DNA of 33,211 nt from Firmicutes bacterium UBA5473 (GTDB lineage Bacteria > Bacillota > DTU084): positions 1 through 33,211 of the forward strand of contig DIQB01000020.1 in the NCBI GenBank assembly GCA_002427165.1, written 5' to 3'. The stretch's first letter is position 1. Every line of letters begins with the position of its first letter. The notes under the pieces are model-generated. The model was not told the DNA's origin and did not search any database. It saw only the letters and a list, made by a program, of their open reading frames with translations. Below are positions 9,027 to 16,933 of this stretch, piece by piece. A program made the translations under genes and the position numbers.

Positions 9027-9077
9027 CCTGAAGCTTCCTCCAGGTCCGGTGAGAACTGGAGGAAGCGTAGTTTCAGG
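9027..9077 (+). promoter_or_regulatory. Nested stem-loop in the tuf-rpsJ intergenic region
   Basis: A perfect 11-bp inverted repeat, GCTTCCTCCAG (9033-9043) and CTGGAGGAAGC (9056-9066), encloses a 12-base loop. An outer 6-bp arm, CCTGAA (9027-9032) with TTCAGG (9072-9077), stacks on it across a 5-base bulge. There is no T-run after it, so it is not a standard intrinsic terminator. It lies at the str-S10 operon boundary and ends 17 bases before rpsJ, which suits an mRNA processing site, an attenuator or a ribosomal-protein-binding leader. Confidence 0.65.
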
Positions 9078-9094
9078 GGCAAGGGGGGACAACG

Positions 9095-9403
9095 ATGGCC
9101 ACGGGAAAGATTAGGATCAGGCTGAAAGCCTTTGATCATAGGCTCCTGGATCAGTCGGCAGACAAGATAGTTGATACTGCCCGGCGCACAGGCGCCGGAA
9201 TTTCAGGACCGATCCCACTGCCGACGGAGAAAAATGTCTACACAGTGCTGCGCTCCGTCCATGTAAATAAGGATTCGCGCGAGCAGTTCGAGATGCGCAC
9301 TCACAAACGTTTAATTGACATTCTCGCACCTTCACAGCAGACAGTTGATGCGCTAATGCGCCTCGACTTACCGGCGGGAGTGGACATCGAGATTAAGCTT
9401 TAG
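9095..9403 (+). CDS. rpsJ: 30S ribosomal protein S10
   Basis: S10 is a 30S head protein that also acts (as NusE) in transcription antitermination. The 102-residue length is standard. Visible family motifs are KIRIRLKAFDHRLLDQSA at the N-terminus and SREQFEMRTHKRLIDI in the middle. The ATG follows CAAGGGGGGAC. It is the first gene of the S10 operon, 73 bases after tuf, with a strong stem-loop in that gap. Confidence 0.98.
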   Translation: MATGKIRIRLKAFDHRLLDQSADKIVDTARRTGAGISGPIPLPTEKNVYTVLRSVHVNKDSREQFEMRTHKRLIDILAPSQQTVDALMRLDLPAGVDIEIKL

Positions 9404-9438
9404 CAGATGGTGGAACGCGGGACTGGAGGTGAACAGAT

Positions 9439-10077
9439 GTGGCAAAAGCAATTCTCGGTCGTAAGATTGGGATGACACAGATCTTTGATGCTGAGGGCAA
9501 GGCAATACCAGTAACCGTTGTAGAGGCAGGCCCTTGCACGGTGGTTCAGGTAAGGACACCCCAGCAAGATGGCTACAGTGCTCTGCAGGTTGGTTTTGAG
9601 CCCATCAGGTCCAAGTTAGTGAATAAGCCTGAGGGCGGCCATTTCAACAAGGCGAAGGTAGCGCCTTTGCGTTACTTGCGCGAAATTCCTGCAGATGATG
9701 AACTAGCTGTGGGAAGTGAAATCACCGTTGATATATTCAACGAGGATGAGTATGTTGATGTGTGTGGTACATCCCGGGGTAAGGGATTTTCCGGTAGCAT
9801 CAAGAGATGGAATTTCCATCGCGGACCTATGGGACACGGTTCTCATCATCATAGGAGTCCTGGCTCTTTAGGTCCTACAGGAATTTCTAGAGTTTTTAGG
9901 GGCAGAAAATTACCCGGTCAGTATGGAAATAGCCGAGTAACTGTTCAGAACCTAAAGGTGGTAAAGGTGGATCCCCAGCAGAACTTGCTGGTGATCCGAG
10001 GAGCAGTACCAGGTGTCCGGGGTTCGTTGTTATATATTCAGAAAGCTGTTAAGAAAGGAGGCGCCCTCAATGCCTAA
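9439..10077 (+). CDS. rplC: 50S ribosomal protein L3
   Basis: L3 is an early assembly protein whose long loop reaches the peptidyl-transferase centre. The 212-residue protein starts AKAILGRKIGMTQIF, as in its family, and contains the loop GPMGHGSHHHRSPGSLG. The position of the E. coli methylated Gln in this loop is occupied by His. The start is GTG 9439 after GGAGGT. The end overlaps rplD by 8 bases, which suggests translational coupling. Confidence 0.97.
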   Translation: MAKAILGRKIGMTQIFDAEGKAIPVTVVEAGPCTVVQVRTPQQDGYSALQVGFEPIRSKLVNKPEGGHFNKAKVAPLRYLREIPADDELAVGSEITVDIFNEDEYVDVCGTSRGKGFSGSIKRWNFHRGPMGHGSHHHRSPGSLGPTGISRVFRGRKLPGQYGNSRVTVQNLKVVKVDPQQNLLVIRGAVPGVRGSLLYIQKAVKKGGALNA

Positions 10078-10693
10078 GGTAGATGTTTACAAGCAAGATG
10101 GAGAAAAGCATGGTGAGATCGAGCTCTCCGATGCAGTGTGGGCGACTCCTCTCCATGAGCATGCTATGTATGAGACTGTAAGAATGCAGCTTGCAAATCG
10201 CAGGCAGGGGACAGCTGCTACCAAGGATCGCTCCCAGGTAAGGGGTGGCGGCAGAAAGCCTTGGCGCCAAAAGGGAACAGGCAGAGCACGCCACGGTAGC
10301 AATCGCTCACCTATATGGGTTGGTGGAGGCGTGACCTTCGGGCCGCAACCGAGAGATTATGAATATAAGGTGCCCAAGAAGGTGAGGCGCCTAGCCTTAC
10401 GCTCAGCTCTCTCTGCTAAACTAACTGCAGGAGCGCTGATTGTGCTGGAGGATCTTTCCTTTGAGCAGCCCAAGACCAAAAGCATGATTGAGGTATTCCA
10501 GAAGCTAGGTGCCAATAATAAACCAGTGGTTGTGCTTCATGGAGAGAACGAGAATGTGGAGAAATCCATTCGTAACATTCCAGGAGCGCTGGCTTTGCAA
10601 ACCAATAAGATCAATGTTTATGATCTGCTCAACCACGGCCAGCTTGTAATTACACGTCAGGCAGTGGAACGCATAGAGGAGGTGCTAGCCTAA
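10070..10693 (+). CDS. rplD: 50S ribosomal protein L4
   Basis: L4 lines the peptide exit tunnel and in several bacteria represses its own S10 operon. The start ATG 10070 gives 207 residues beginning MPKVDVYKQDGEKHGEIEL and is preceded by AAAGGAGG (10054-10061); the frame is open further upstream, but that part overlaps rplC. The tunnel-extension loop GGGRKPWRQKGTGRARHGS is intact. It overlaps rplC by 8 bases and rplW by 1 base (TAATG). Confidence 0.97.
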   Translation: MPKVDVYKQDGEKHGEIELSDAVWATPLHEHAMYETVRMQLANRRQGTAATKDRSQVRGGGRKPWRQKGTGRARHGSNRSPIWVGGGVTFGPQPRDYEYKVPKKVRRLALRSALSAKLTAGALIVLEDLSFEQPKTKSMIEVFQKLGANNKPVVVLHGENENVEKSIRNIPGALALQTNKINVYDLLNHGQLVITRQAVERIEEVLA

Positions 10694-10977
10694 TGGATCC
10701 GCGAGAGATAATTAAGCGGCCCCTAATCACAGAGAAGAGCACCAACTTGCAAGCGGAAAATAAGTATTCATTTGCAGTTGATCCCAGAGCTAATAAGTGG
10801 CAGATTAAGCTGGCAGTGGAACAGATCTTCGGGGTAAAGGTGATGGCAGTAAATACCCTCCGTTATCAAGGCAAGAAGAGACGGCAGGGCAGAAGCGAAG
10901 GCTATACGCCCCAGTGGAAAAAAGCTGTTGTTACCCTGGCTGCTGATCAGCAAATTGAGTTCTTCGAAGGTGTCTGA
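10693..10977 (+). CDS. rplW: 50S ribosomal protein L23
   Basis: L23 sits at the tunnel exit and docks trigger factor and signal recognition particle. The 94-residue protein has the family start IIKRPLITEKSTNL and the core KYSFAVDPRANKWQIKLAVE, followed by the basic loop TLRYQGKKRRQGR. Its ATG overlaps the rplD stop in TAATG, so coupled translation is likely. Confidence 0.97.
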   Translation: MDPREIIKRPLITEKSTNLQAENKYSFAVDPRANKWQIKLAVEQIFGVKVMAVNTLRYQGKKRRQGRSEGYTPQWKKAVVTLAADQQIEFFEGV

Positions 10978-10991
10978 GAAGGAGGGGCGAC

Positions 10992-11816
10992 ATGGGTGTT
11001 AAATCTTTTAAGCCAACTACAGCAGGCAGACGTGGCATGATTATAGCGGATTTCTCCGGTGTAACTGCAACCAAACCTGAACGTTCGTTGGTGGTGCCCC
11101 TGCAGAAAACAGGCGGTCGCAATGTATATGGCCGTACCACCACTCGTCACAGAGGCGGTGGACACAAGCGTCAATATCGTCTTGTAGATTTTCGCAGGGA
11201 TAAGGATGGCGTACCTGCAAAGGTAGCGACAATCGAATATGATCCAAACAGGTCTGCCCGGATTGCGCTTCTCCACTACCTAGATGGAGAGAAGCGGTAT
11301 ATTCTGGCTCCCGTGGGACTAGCTGTGGGAGACCGGGTGGAAAGTGGCCCTGGGGCCGATATTAAGCCGGGCAATGCCCTGCCACTGCGGAACATTCCAG
11401 TGGGTTCCGTGATTCACAATATTGAACTTCACCCAGGGAAGGGTGGCCAGCTGGCACGTTCCGCTGGCAGCAGCGCTCAGCTGATGGCCAAAGAGGGCAG
11501 ATATGCCCACATTAGGCTCCCGAGCAGCGAGGTCAGGCTGGTGCTGTTGGATTGTATGGCAACTTTAGGTCAAGTTGGCAATGTTGAGCATGAGACCACA
11601 ACTGGCGGCAAGGCAGGACGCAGCCGTTGGCAGGGTAGAAGGCCACATGTGCGCGGCGTTGTGATGAACCCTGTAGACCATCCGCACGGCGGTGGTGAGG
11701 GACGTTCCCCTATTGGTCGAGATCCAGTTACACCATGGGGCAAGCCAACCTTGGGTTATCGTACACGCAAAAGCAAGCCATCGGACCGCTTGATCGTCAG
11801 AAGGAGAAAGTCCTAG
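10992..11816 (+). CDS. rplB: 50S ribosomal protein L2
   Basis: L2 supports subunit joining and the peptidyl-transferase centre. The 274-residue protein begins GVKSFKPTTAGRRGM and contains GRTTTRHRGGGHKRQYR and the C-terminal signature MNPVDHPHGGGEGRSPIGR, with His230 at the position of the essential His229 in E. coli. The ATG follows AAGGAGGGG. Length and motifs are ordinary. Confidence 0.98.
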   Translation: MGVKSFKPTTAGRRGMIIADFSGVTATKPERSLVVPLQKTGGRNVYGRTTTRHRGGGHKRQYRLVDFRRDKDGVPAKVATIEYDPNRSARIALLHYLDGEKRYILAPVGLAVGDRVESGPGADIKPGNALPLRNIPVGSVIHNIELHPGKGGQLARSAGSSAQLMAKEGRYAHIRLPSSEVRLVLLDCMATLGQVGNVEHETTTGGKAGRSRWQGRRPHVRGVVMNPVDHPHGGGEGRSPIGRDPVTPWGKPTLGYRTRKSKPSDRLIVRRRKS

Positions 11817-11831
11817 AAAGGGGGGTGGAAT

Positions 11832-12116
11832 ATGGGAAGATCGCTTAAAAAGGGACCGTTTGTGGATGCTAGTTTGATCAAAAAGATCGAACTTATGAAT
11901 GATAAGGGCGAGAAGCGCGTGATCAAGACCTGGTCGCGTCGCTCCACGATTTTTCCGGAGATGGTAGGTCACACAGTAGCTGTTCACGACGGCCGCAAGC
12001 ATGTCCCCATCTACCTGACCGAAGAAATGGTGGGCCACAAATTAGGTGAGTTCGCCCCCACCAGGACCTTTCGCGGGCACGCAGGTAGGTCAGAGCGTTC
12101 AACAGGAGTAAGATAA
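11832..12116 (+). CDS. rpsS: 30S ribosomal protein S19
   Basis: S19 binds the 30S head with S13 near the A-site tRNA. The 94-residue protein has the standard start GRSLKKGPFVDASLIKKI and the signature KHVPIYLTEEMVGHKLGEFA. The ATG follows AAAGGGGGGTGG, one of the G-run ribosome binding sites of this cluster. It lies 15 bases after rplB. Confidence 0.98.
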   Translation: MGRSLKKGPFVDASLIKKIELMNDKGEKRVIKTWSRRSTIFPEMVGHTVAVHDGRKHVPIYLTEEMVGHKLGEFAPTRTFRGHAGRSERSTGVR

Positions 12117-12130
12117 AGGGGGAATTTGCC

Positions 12131-12469
12131 ATGGAGGCAAAAGCCGTTGCACGCCATATCCGGATCGCGCCCCGCAAGGTAAGGCAGGTAGTAAACTTGA
12201 TTCGCGGCAAGAAGGTTGGGGAAGCCGAGGCTATCCTCCAGTTTGTCCCCAATGCTGCAGCAACGCCCATTGCCAAATTGCTGCGATCCGCAGTGGCCAA
12301 TGCAGAGAACAATCACAATATGAATTCAGACGTGCTTATTGTCTCAGCCGCCTATGTAGATGAGGGCCCTACGATGAAGAGAATTAGGCCTCGCGCTCAA
12401 GGTAGAGCTGATAGAATTGATAAGCGAACTAGCCATATCACCGTTGTGGTGAAGGAGAGGGAGGGATAA
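12131..12469 (+). CDS. rplV: 50S ribosomal protein L22
   Basis: L22 forms part of the exit tunnel constriction, where macrolide-resistance mutations can arise in its beta hairpin. The 112-residue protein has the usual start EAKAVARHIRIAPRKVRQVV and the hairpin VDEGPTMKRIRPRAQGRA without an insertion. The ATG follows AAAGGGGGAATT. It ends 2 bases before rpsC. Confidence 0.98.
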   Translation: MEAKAVARHIRIAPRKVRQVVNLIRGKKVGEAEAILQFVPNAAATPIAKLLRSAVANAENNHNMNSDVLIVSAAYVDEGPTMKRIRPRAQGRADRIDKRTSHITVVVKEREG

Positions 12470-12471
12470 GG

Positions 12472-13146
12472 TTGGGTCAAAAGGTGCACCCGCATGGGAT
12501 GCGACTCGGCATCATCCGTGACTGGGATAGCCACTGGTATGCTGAACGTGGAACCTATGTGGACCAGCTCCTTGAGGATGTAGAGCTTCGCAAATATATC
12601 AAGAAGCGCCTGTTTAACACCGGTATAGCTCAGGTGCAAATTGAGCGTAAAGCTAACCAGATCAATGTAACCATTCACACGGCAAGGCCTGGCATGGTTA
12701 TTGGTAAAGGTGGCAGCGAAGTAGATGCACTCCGCAAGGAACTGGAAGCGAAATTTGGTAAGAAGATCCATTTGAATATCCAAGAGATCCGCACTCCCGA
12801 GACCACTGCTCAACTTGTGGCGGAGAATATTGCCTTTCAGCTAGAGAGGCGTACCTCATTCCGTCGTGCTATGAAGCAGACAATTTCCCGGACAATGCGC
12901 ATGGGCGCACAGGGAATTAAGGTTACAGTGTCAGGCAGACTGGGAGGAGCAGAGATTGCCCGTACAGAGTGGGCCAGCGAGGGAAAGGTACCCCTGCACA
13001 CCTTGAGGGCCAATATTGACTACGGCTTTACCGAAGCAGCCACTACCTATGGCAAAATCGGTGTAAAGGTGTGGATTTACAAAGGTGAGATCCTACCTGA
13101 GCGCGTAGGCAACACTGGTAGCAGGCGGGTGGAAGGAGGCGAATAA
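12472..13146 (+). CDS. rpsC: 30S ribosomal protein S3
   Basis: S3 lines the mRNA entry pore and has helicase-like activity with S4 and S5. The 224-residue protein starts GQKVHPHGMRLGIIRDW, which fixes the start at TTG 12472. The KH-domain loop MVIGKGGSEVD is present, followed by the C-terminal domain (VSGRLGGAEIARTEW). The ribosome binding site GAGGGAGGG lies inside the end of rplV. Confidence 0.97.
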   Translation: MGQKVHPHGMRLGIIRDWDSHWYAERGTYVDQLLEDVELRKYIKKRLFNTGIAQVQIERKANQINVTIHTARPGMVIGKGGSEVDALRKELEAKFGKKIHLNIQEIRTPETTAQLVAENIAFQLERRTSFRRAMKQTISRTMRMGAQGIKVTVSGRLGGAEIARTEWASEGKVPLHTLRANIDYGFTEAATTYGKIGVKVWIYKGEILPERVGNTGSRRVEGGE

Positions 13147-13148
13147 GA

Positions 13149-13583
13149 GTGCTGATACCCAAGCGTGTAAAGTACCGCAAGGTACACCGAGGACGAATGA
13201 CAGGCCAGGCCTCCCGGGGCAATAGGCTCACCTTCGGTGACTATGGGCTTCAGGCTCAGGAGCCAGGCTGGATCACTAGCCAGCAGATTGAGGCAGCTCG
13301 TGTGGCTCTAACACGACACGTTCGCCGTGGTGGTAAGATCTGGATTAAGATCTTCCCAGATAAGCCAGTCACAGCAAAACCTGCTGAAACTCGTATGGGT
13401 AGTGGTAAGGGAGCTCCTGAATACTGGGTAAGTGTAGTGAAGCCCGGCAGGATAATGTTTGAGATGGCAGGCATCGACGGAGAGCTGGCCAAGGAAGCTT
13501 TAACTCTGGCCGCCTCTAAACTCCCCATCAAATGCCGAATTGTGGAGAGAACTATGGTGGGTGGTGATGTCAGTGAAGGCTGA
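13149..13583 (+). CDS. rplP: 50S ribosomal protein L16
   Basis: L16 helps shape the A-site tRNA and antibiotic-binding region of the 50S subunit. The 144-residue protein has the typical start LIPKRVKYRKVHRGRM and the motifs GRMTGQASRGNRLTFGDYGL and ARVALTRHVRRGGKIWIKIF. The start is GTG 13149, two bases after rpsC. Its last codons overlap the start of rpmC. Confidence 0.97.
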   Translation: MLIPKRVKYRKVHRGRMTGQASRGNRLTFGDYGLQAQEPGWITSQQIEAARVALTRHVRRGGKIWIKIFPDKPVTAKPAETRMGSGKGAPEYWVSVVKPGRIMFEMAGIDGELAKEALTLAASKLPIKCRIVERTMVGGDVSEG

Positions 13584-13776
13584 TGAGTTGCGAGATTTCA
13601 CTGAGGTGGAATTACAAGATAAGCTAAAGGATCTGAAGGAGGAACTCTTTAACCTCCGGTTCCAAGCTGTCACCGGCAACCTGGAGAACAAAATGCGGAT
13701 CGGCCAGGTGCGTAAGTCCATCGCCCGGGTGCAGACCGTAATCCGGGAGCGGGAACTTGGGATAGTACGGACCTGA
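13567..13776 (+). CDS. rpmC: 50S ribosomal protein L29
   Basis: L29 sits by L23 at the tunnel exit. With ATG 13567 the protein has 69 residues: MSVKADELRDFTEVELQDKL, then the signature LKEELFNLRFQAVTGNLEN and a basic helix. GTG 13573 would give 67 residues starting at KADELRD, which fits Bacillus homologues slightly better; both share the GGTGGGTGGTG upstream region, so the start is uncertain by two codons. The gene overlaps rplP by 17 or 11 bases. Confidence 0.93.
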   Translation: MSVKADELRDFTEVELQDKLKDLKEELFNLRFQAVTGNLENKMRIGQVRKSIARVQTVIRERELGIVRT

Positions 13777-13790
13777 AGGGGGGGGCCAGG

Positions 13791-14033
13791 ATGAAAAAAG
13801 CGCGGGTAGGATTAGTAGTAAGCGATAAAATGGATAAGACAGTGGTAGTGCAGGTGGAACGACGCCTGCAACACCCTAAATATCCGCGGATTGTGCGTCG
13901 CTCTAGTCGCTTGAAAGCACACGATGCTGAGAATTCATGCAAAGTGGGCGATCGCGTCAGGATTGAAGAATCAAGGCCGCTCAGCCGCGACAAACGCTGG
14001 ATCGTGACTCAGATCGTCGAGAAGGCGAAGTAG
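13791..14033 (+). CDS. rpsQ: 30S ribosomal protein S17
   Basis: S17 is a primary 16S rRNA-binding protein of OB-fold type. The 80-residue protein has GLVVSDKMDKTVVVQVERR and the signature VGDRVRIEESRPLSRDKRW. The ATG follows AAGGGGGGGGCC, with a run of eight G residues that is the most extreme G-run ribosome binding site here. It lies 14 bases after rpmC. Confidence 0.98.
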   Translation: MKKARVGLVVSDKMDKTVVVQVERRLQHPKYPRIVRRSSRLKAHDAENSCKVGDRVRIEESRPLSRDKRWIVTQIVEKAK

Positions 14034-14063
14034 GCTTGTGGCAGTGAAAGGGGGGTGCGTTGA

Positions 14064-14432
14064 GTGATCCAGCAAGAGTCTACGTTAAAAGTCGCTGATA
14101 ACTCAGGTGCTCAAAAAGTCTTATGCATTAGAGTATTAGGTGGTTCTGGGCGGAAATATGCCCGGGTGGGCGATGTTATAGTGGCATCTGTGAAAGAGGC
14201 CACACCCGGTGGGCAGGTAAAGAAGGGCGAAGTTGTGAAAGCAGTAATTGTGCGCACAGTAAAGTCCATTCGCCGTCCAGATGGTTCTTATATTAGATTC
14301 GATGAGAACGCCGCGGTGGTAATTAACGATCAGAACAACCCCCGGGGCACCCGTATTTTCGGGCCAGTTGCTCGGGAGCTACGGGATCGTAATTTCATGA
14401 GAATTATCTCTTTGGCACCGGAGGTTCTCTAG
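14064..14432 (+). CDS. rplN: 50S ribosomal protein L14
   Basis: L14 lies at the subunit interface and is the binding site of the silencing factor RsfS in many bacteria. The 122-residue length is canonical. Motifs are IQQESTLKVADNSGAQKVLC and NPRGTRIFGPVARELRD. The start is GTG 14064 after AAAGGGGGGTG. Confidence 0.98.
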   Translation: MIQQESTLKVADNSGAQKVLCIRVLGGSGRKYARVGDVIVASVKEATPGGQVKKGEVVKAVIVRTVKSIRRPDGSYIRFDENAAVVINDQNNPRGTRIFGPVARELRDRNFMRIISLAPEVL

Positions 14433-14454
14433 GGAGCAAAGGGGGGAATAGGCG

Positions 14455-14772
14455 TTGAAGCTGAAGGTAAAGAAGGGCGACACAGTTCGAATCTTGGCAG
14501 GTAAGGATAAGGGAAAGCAGGGAAAGGTCCTGCAGACATTTCCCAAAAGTGGTAGGGTTTTAGTGGAGGATGTTAACATTATCCAAAGGCACACCAGACC
14601 CACCCAGGAAAACCCCCAAAGCAGAATTGTGAAAAAGCCAGCACCCCTTGCTGTCTCGAATGTGATGCTGGTCTGTCCGGGATGCAACTTACCAACACGG
14701 GTTGGCTCATCTCGTGACGCCCAGGGCACAGCAAGTAGAGTCTGCAGACGGTGCGAAAGAAGTATAGACTAA
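14455..14772 (+). CDS. rplX: 50S ribosomal protein L24, zinc-ribbon form
   Basis: L24 is an early 50S assembly protein with an N-terminal KOW motif (KKGDTVRILAGKDKGKQGKV). The 105-residue chain ends in a C-terminal ribbon with VCPGC and VCRRC pairs, presumably binding zinc, as in many Bacillota. The start is TTG 14455 after AAAGGGGGGAA. Confidence 0.97.
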   Translation: MKLKVKKGDTVRILAGKDKGKQGKVLQTFPKSGRVLVEDVNIIQRHTRPTQENPQSRIVKKPAPLAVSNVMLVCPGCNLPTRVGSSRDAQGTASRVCRRCERSID

Positions 14773-14799
14773 GTCAGTTGAAATAGGGAGGGCGAGGGA

Positions 14800-15342
14800 A
14801 TGTCGCGCTTGAAGGAGAAATATAATCAAGAGGTCAAAAGTGCCCTGGCAGCGCGCTTTAGCTACAAAAACACAATGCAGATCCCCAAGGTAGCGAAAGT
14901 GGTGGTGAACATCGGCGTGGGGGATGCCACAGCCGAGCCCAAACTTTTGGATGCGGCAGTGGAGGAGTTAGCGCTGATTACAGGGCAAAGACCGCTCATC
15001 ACGCGAGCTAAGAAGTCCATCGCCAATTTCAAGTTGCGTGAGGGTATGCCCATCGGTTGCACAGTGACCCTCAGGGGCGAGCGGATGTATGACTTTCTTG
15101 AAAGATTGATCAATATTGCCCTGCCAAGAATTCGAGACTTTCGTGGCGTGTCCACCAGAGCTTTCGATGGTCGTGGCAATTACACACTTGGCATTCGTGA
15201 ACAATTGGTCTTTCCAGAGATCGATTATGATTCAGTGCAAAAAATGAGGGGGATGAATATCTCCATCATTACTACAGCCAACACCGATGAGGAGGCATTC
15301 GAATTGCTCCACCAGATGGGCATGCCGTTTGCACATTCCTAA
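14800..15342 (+). CDS. rplE: 50S ribosomal protein L5
   Basis: L5 binds 5S rRNA and contacts the P-site tRNA. The 180-residue protein has the family segments MQIPKVAKVVVNIGVGDA, ITGQRPLITRAKKSIANFKL and the C-terminal GMNISIITTANTDEEAFELL. The ATG follows AGGGAGGGCGAGG. It lies between rplX and the zinc-type S14 gene, as expected for the spc operon. Confidence 0.98.
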   Translation: MSRLKEKYNQEVKSALAARFSYKNTMQIPKVAKVVVNIGVGDATAEPKLLDAAVEELALITGQRPLITRAKKSIANFKLREGMPIGCTVTLRGERMYDFLERLINIALPRIRDFRGVSTRAFDGRGNYTLGIREQLVFPEIDYDSVQKMRGMNISIITTANTDEEAFELLHQMGMPFAHS

Positions 15343-15360
15343 AGGAGAGAGGTGAAGGAT

Positions 15361-15546
15361 TTGGCCAAAACATCGCAAAAGATTCGGCAACAGCGGACCC
15401 CCGCATTTAAGGTTCGCCAGTATAACCGCTGCCGTATTTGCGGACGGCCTAGAGCATATATGCGGAAATTCGGCATCTGCCGCATTTGCTTCCGTGAGCT
15501 GGCTCATCGCGGAGAGATACCCGGTGTCACAAAGGCCAGCTGGTAG
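15361..15546 (+). CDS. rpsZ: 30S ribosomal protein S14, zinc-binding type Z
   Basis: This is the short zinc-dependent S14 of the 30S head. Starting at TTG 15361 gives exactly 61 residues, the family length, beginning AKTSQKIRQQRTPAFKVRQY; an in-frame GTG at 15352 would add three residues ahead of it. Two pairs, CRIC and CRIC, in CRICGRP and CRICFREL form the zinc ribbon. The purine-rich AAAGGAGAGAGGTGAAGGA precedes the start. No zinc-free paralogue is in the window. Confidence 0.95.
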   Translation: MAKTSQKIRQQRTPAFKVRQYNRCRICGRPRAYMRKFGICRICFRELAHRGEIPGVTKASW

Positions 15547-15571
15547 GGACGAGAGAGGGGGTTAGATAACG

Positions 15572-15964
15572 ATGACGGATCCGATTGCAGATATGCTTAC
15601 CCGCATTCGTAATGCAACCCTTGTCAAGCGCGAGATGGTGGAAATGCCCGCCTCCAAGATCAAGTGCGAGATCGCCAGGATCCTAAAGGAGGAGGGCTAT
15701 ATTCGGGATTTCACCTTCATAGAGGACGACAAGCAGGGCGTATTGCGTCTGTTTTTGAAATACGGAACCAAAAGGGAGCAGGTTGTCAGCGGCCTGCGGA
15801 GAATCAGCAGGCCAGGTCTGCGCGTATATGCATCTCACGATAAAGTACCACGGGTCCTTGGGGGATTGGGTGTTGCCATCCTCTCCACATCCAAAGGACT
15901 TATGACAGATAAGGATGCTAGAAACGCCAGAGTTGGCGGCGAAGTAATGTGCTATATTTGGTAA
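15572..15964 (+). CDS. rpsH: 30S ribosomal protein S8
   Basis: S8 binds the central domain of 16S rRNA and in E. coli represses the spc operon. The 130-residue protein starts MTDPIADMLTRIRNATLVKR and has the C-terminal signature GLGVAILSTSKGLMTDKDAR. The ATG follows GAGAGGGGGTTAG. It is nearly standard length (about 132). Confidence 0.98.
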   Translation: MTDPIADMLTRIRNATLVKREMVEMPASKIKCEIARILKEEGYIRDFTFIEDDKQGVLRLFLKYGTKREQVVSGLRRISRPGLRVYASHDKVPRVLGGLGVAILSTSKGLMTDKDARNARVGGEVMCYIW

Positions 15965-15989
15965 GTGAGGCAGAGCAGGAGGTGGAATA

Positions 15990-16535
15990 ATGTCCAGAAT
16001 TGGGAGAATGCCCGTTCCCCTGCCCCAGGGCGTTACTGTTAAAATCGACGGATCTACAATTACCGTCAAAGGCCCCAAGGGGGAACTGTCCCAGCGCTTG
16101 CCCCAGGCGATGATCGTCAGGCAAGAGGAGGGGCAGCTGGTGGTGGAGCGGCCTTCTGAAACCAAAGAACACAGGTCCCTCCATGGCCTCACCAGAAGCC
16201 TTGTGAACAATATGGTGGTGGGGGCCAGTGAGGGTTTCATAAAAAACCTGGAGATCGTGGGTGTTGGTTACCGCGCTAGCAAAGCAGGTTCAAAATTAGT
16301 AGTTGGCGTAGGTTATTCGAACCCTATAGAAATTGAACCACCCTCTGGCCTGGAAGTGGATGTTCCGTCCCCAACCAAGATTGTAATCCGCGGGGCGGAC
16401 AAACAGGCAGTAGGTGAACTGGCAGCCAAGATTCGCGGTCTGCGTCTCCCTGAGCCATACAAAGGTAAGGGAATTCGCTATGAGAGCGAGCATGTACGCC
16501 GCAAAGCTGGCAAAGCCGGTAAAGCAGGCAAGTAA
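15990..16535 (+). CDS. rplF: 50S ribosomal protein L6
   Basis: L6 lies near the factor-binding centre of the 50S subunit. The 181-residue protein shows both internal repeat halves: MSRIGRMPVPLPQGVTVKI, then GFIKNLEIVGVGYRA and the signature PEPYKGKGIRYESEHVRRK. The C-terminus ends in a small Lys/Gly/Ala tail of repeated GKA units. The ATG follows CAGGAGGTGG. Confidence 0.98.
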   Translation: MSRIGRMPVPLPQGVTVKIDGSTITVKGPKGELSQRLPQAMIVRQEEGQLVVERPSETKEHRSLHGLTRSLVNNMVVGASEGFIKNLEIVGVGYRASKAGSKLVVGVGYSNPIEIEPPSGLEVDVPSPTKIVIRGADKQAVGELAAKIRGLRLPEPYKGKGIRYESEHVRRKAGKAGKAGK

Positions 16536-16550
16536 GGGGGGGAGCAGGAC

Positions 16551-16913
16551 TTGTTCAAGCAGTTTGATCGTAAGCAAGCACGCAGGCGGCGTCAGCTGAG
16601 GGCGCGGAAGAAAATTGTCGGTACAACCAAACGGCCACGGCTTAACGTCTACCGTAGTCTGGCCAATATCTATGCTCAGCTGATAGATGATGAAAGCGGT
16701 AAAACTTTAGTTGCAGCCTCCAGCCTGGATAAAGGTCTAGGCCTGGAATACGGCGGCAACCGTGAGGCAGCTGAAAAAGTTGGAGAGCTCCTGGCCCAGC
16801 GTGCAGTGGAGGCCGGGATTGTTGATGTGATCTTCGACCGCGGTGGCAACCGCTATCACGGCCGCGTTGCTGCCCTCTCCGAGGGAGCACGCAAGGGCGG
16901 CCTAAAATTCTAG
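16551..16913 (+). CDS. rplR: 50S ribosomal protein L18
   Basis: L18 binds 5S rRNA with L5. The 120-residue protein has a basic N-terminus (RKQARRRRQLRARKKI), the motif RPRLNVYRSLANIYAQLIDD and the end YHGRVAALSEGARKGGLKF. The start is TTG 16551, nine bases after AAGGGGGGG. It lies 15 bases after rplF. Confidence 0.97.
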   Translation: MFKQFDRKQARRRRQLRARKKIVGTTKRPRLNVYRSLANIYAQLIDDESGKTLVAASSLDKGLGLEYGGNREAAEKVGELLAQRAVEAGIVDVIFDRGGNRYHGRVAALSEGARKGGLKF

Positions 16914-16933
16914 GAGGGGGGGATTAAAGCATA

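Noticed and set aside
15683..16240. A 185-codon minus-strand open frame antisense to rpsH and rplF
   Set aside because: It lies wholly over two certain ribosomal genes, lacks a ribosome binding site and has no recognisable protein pattern.
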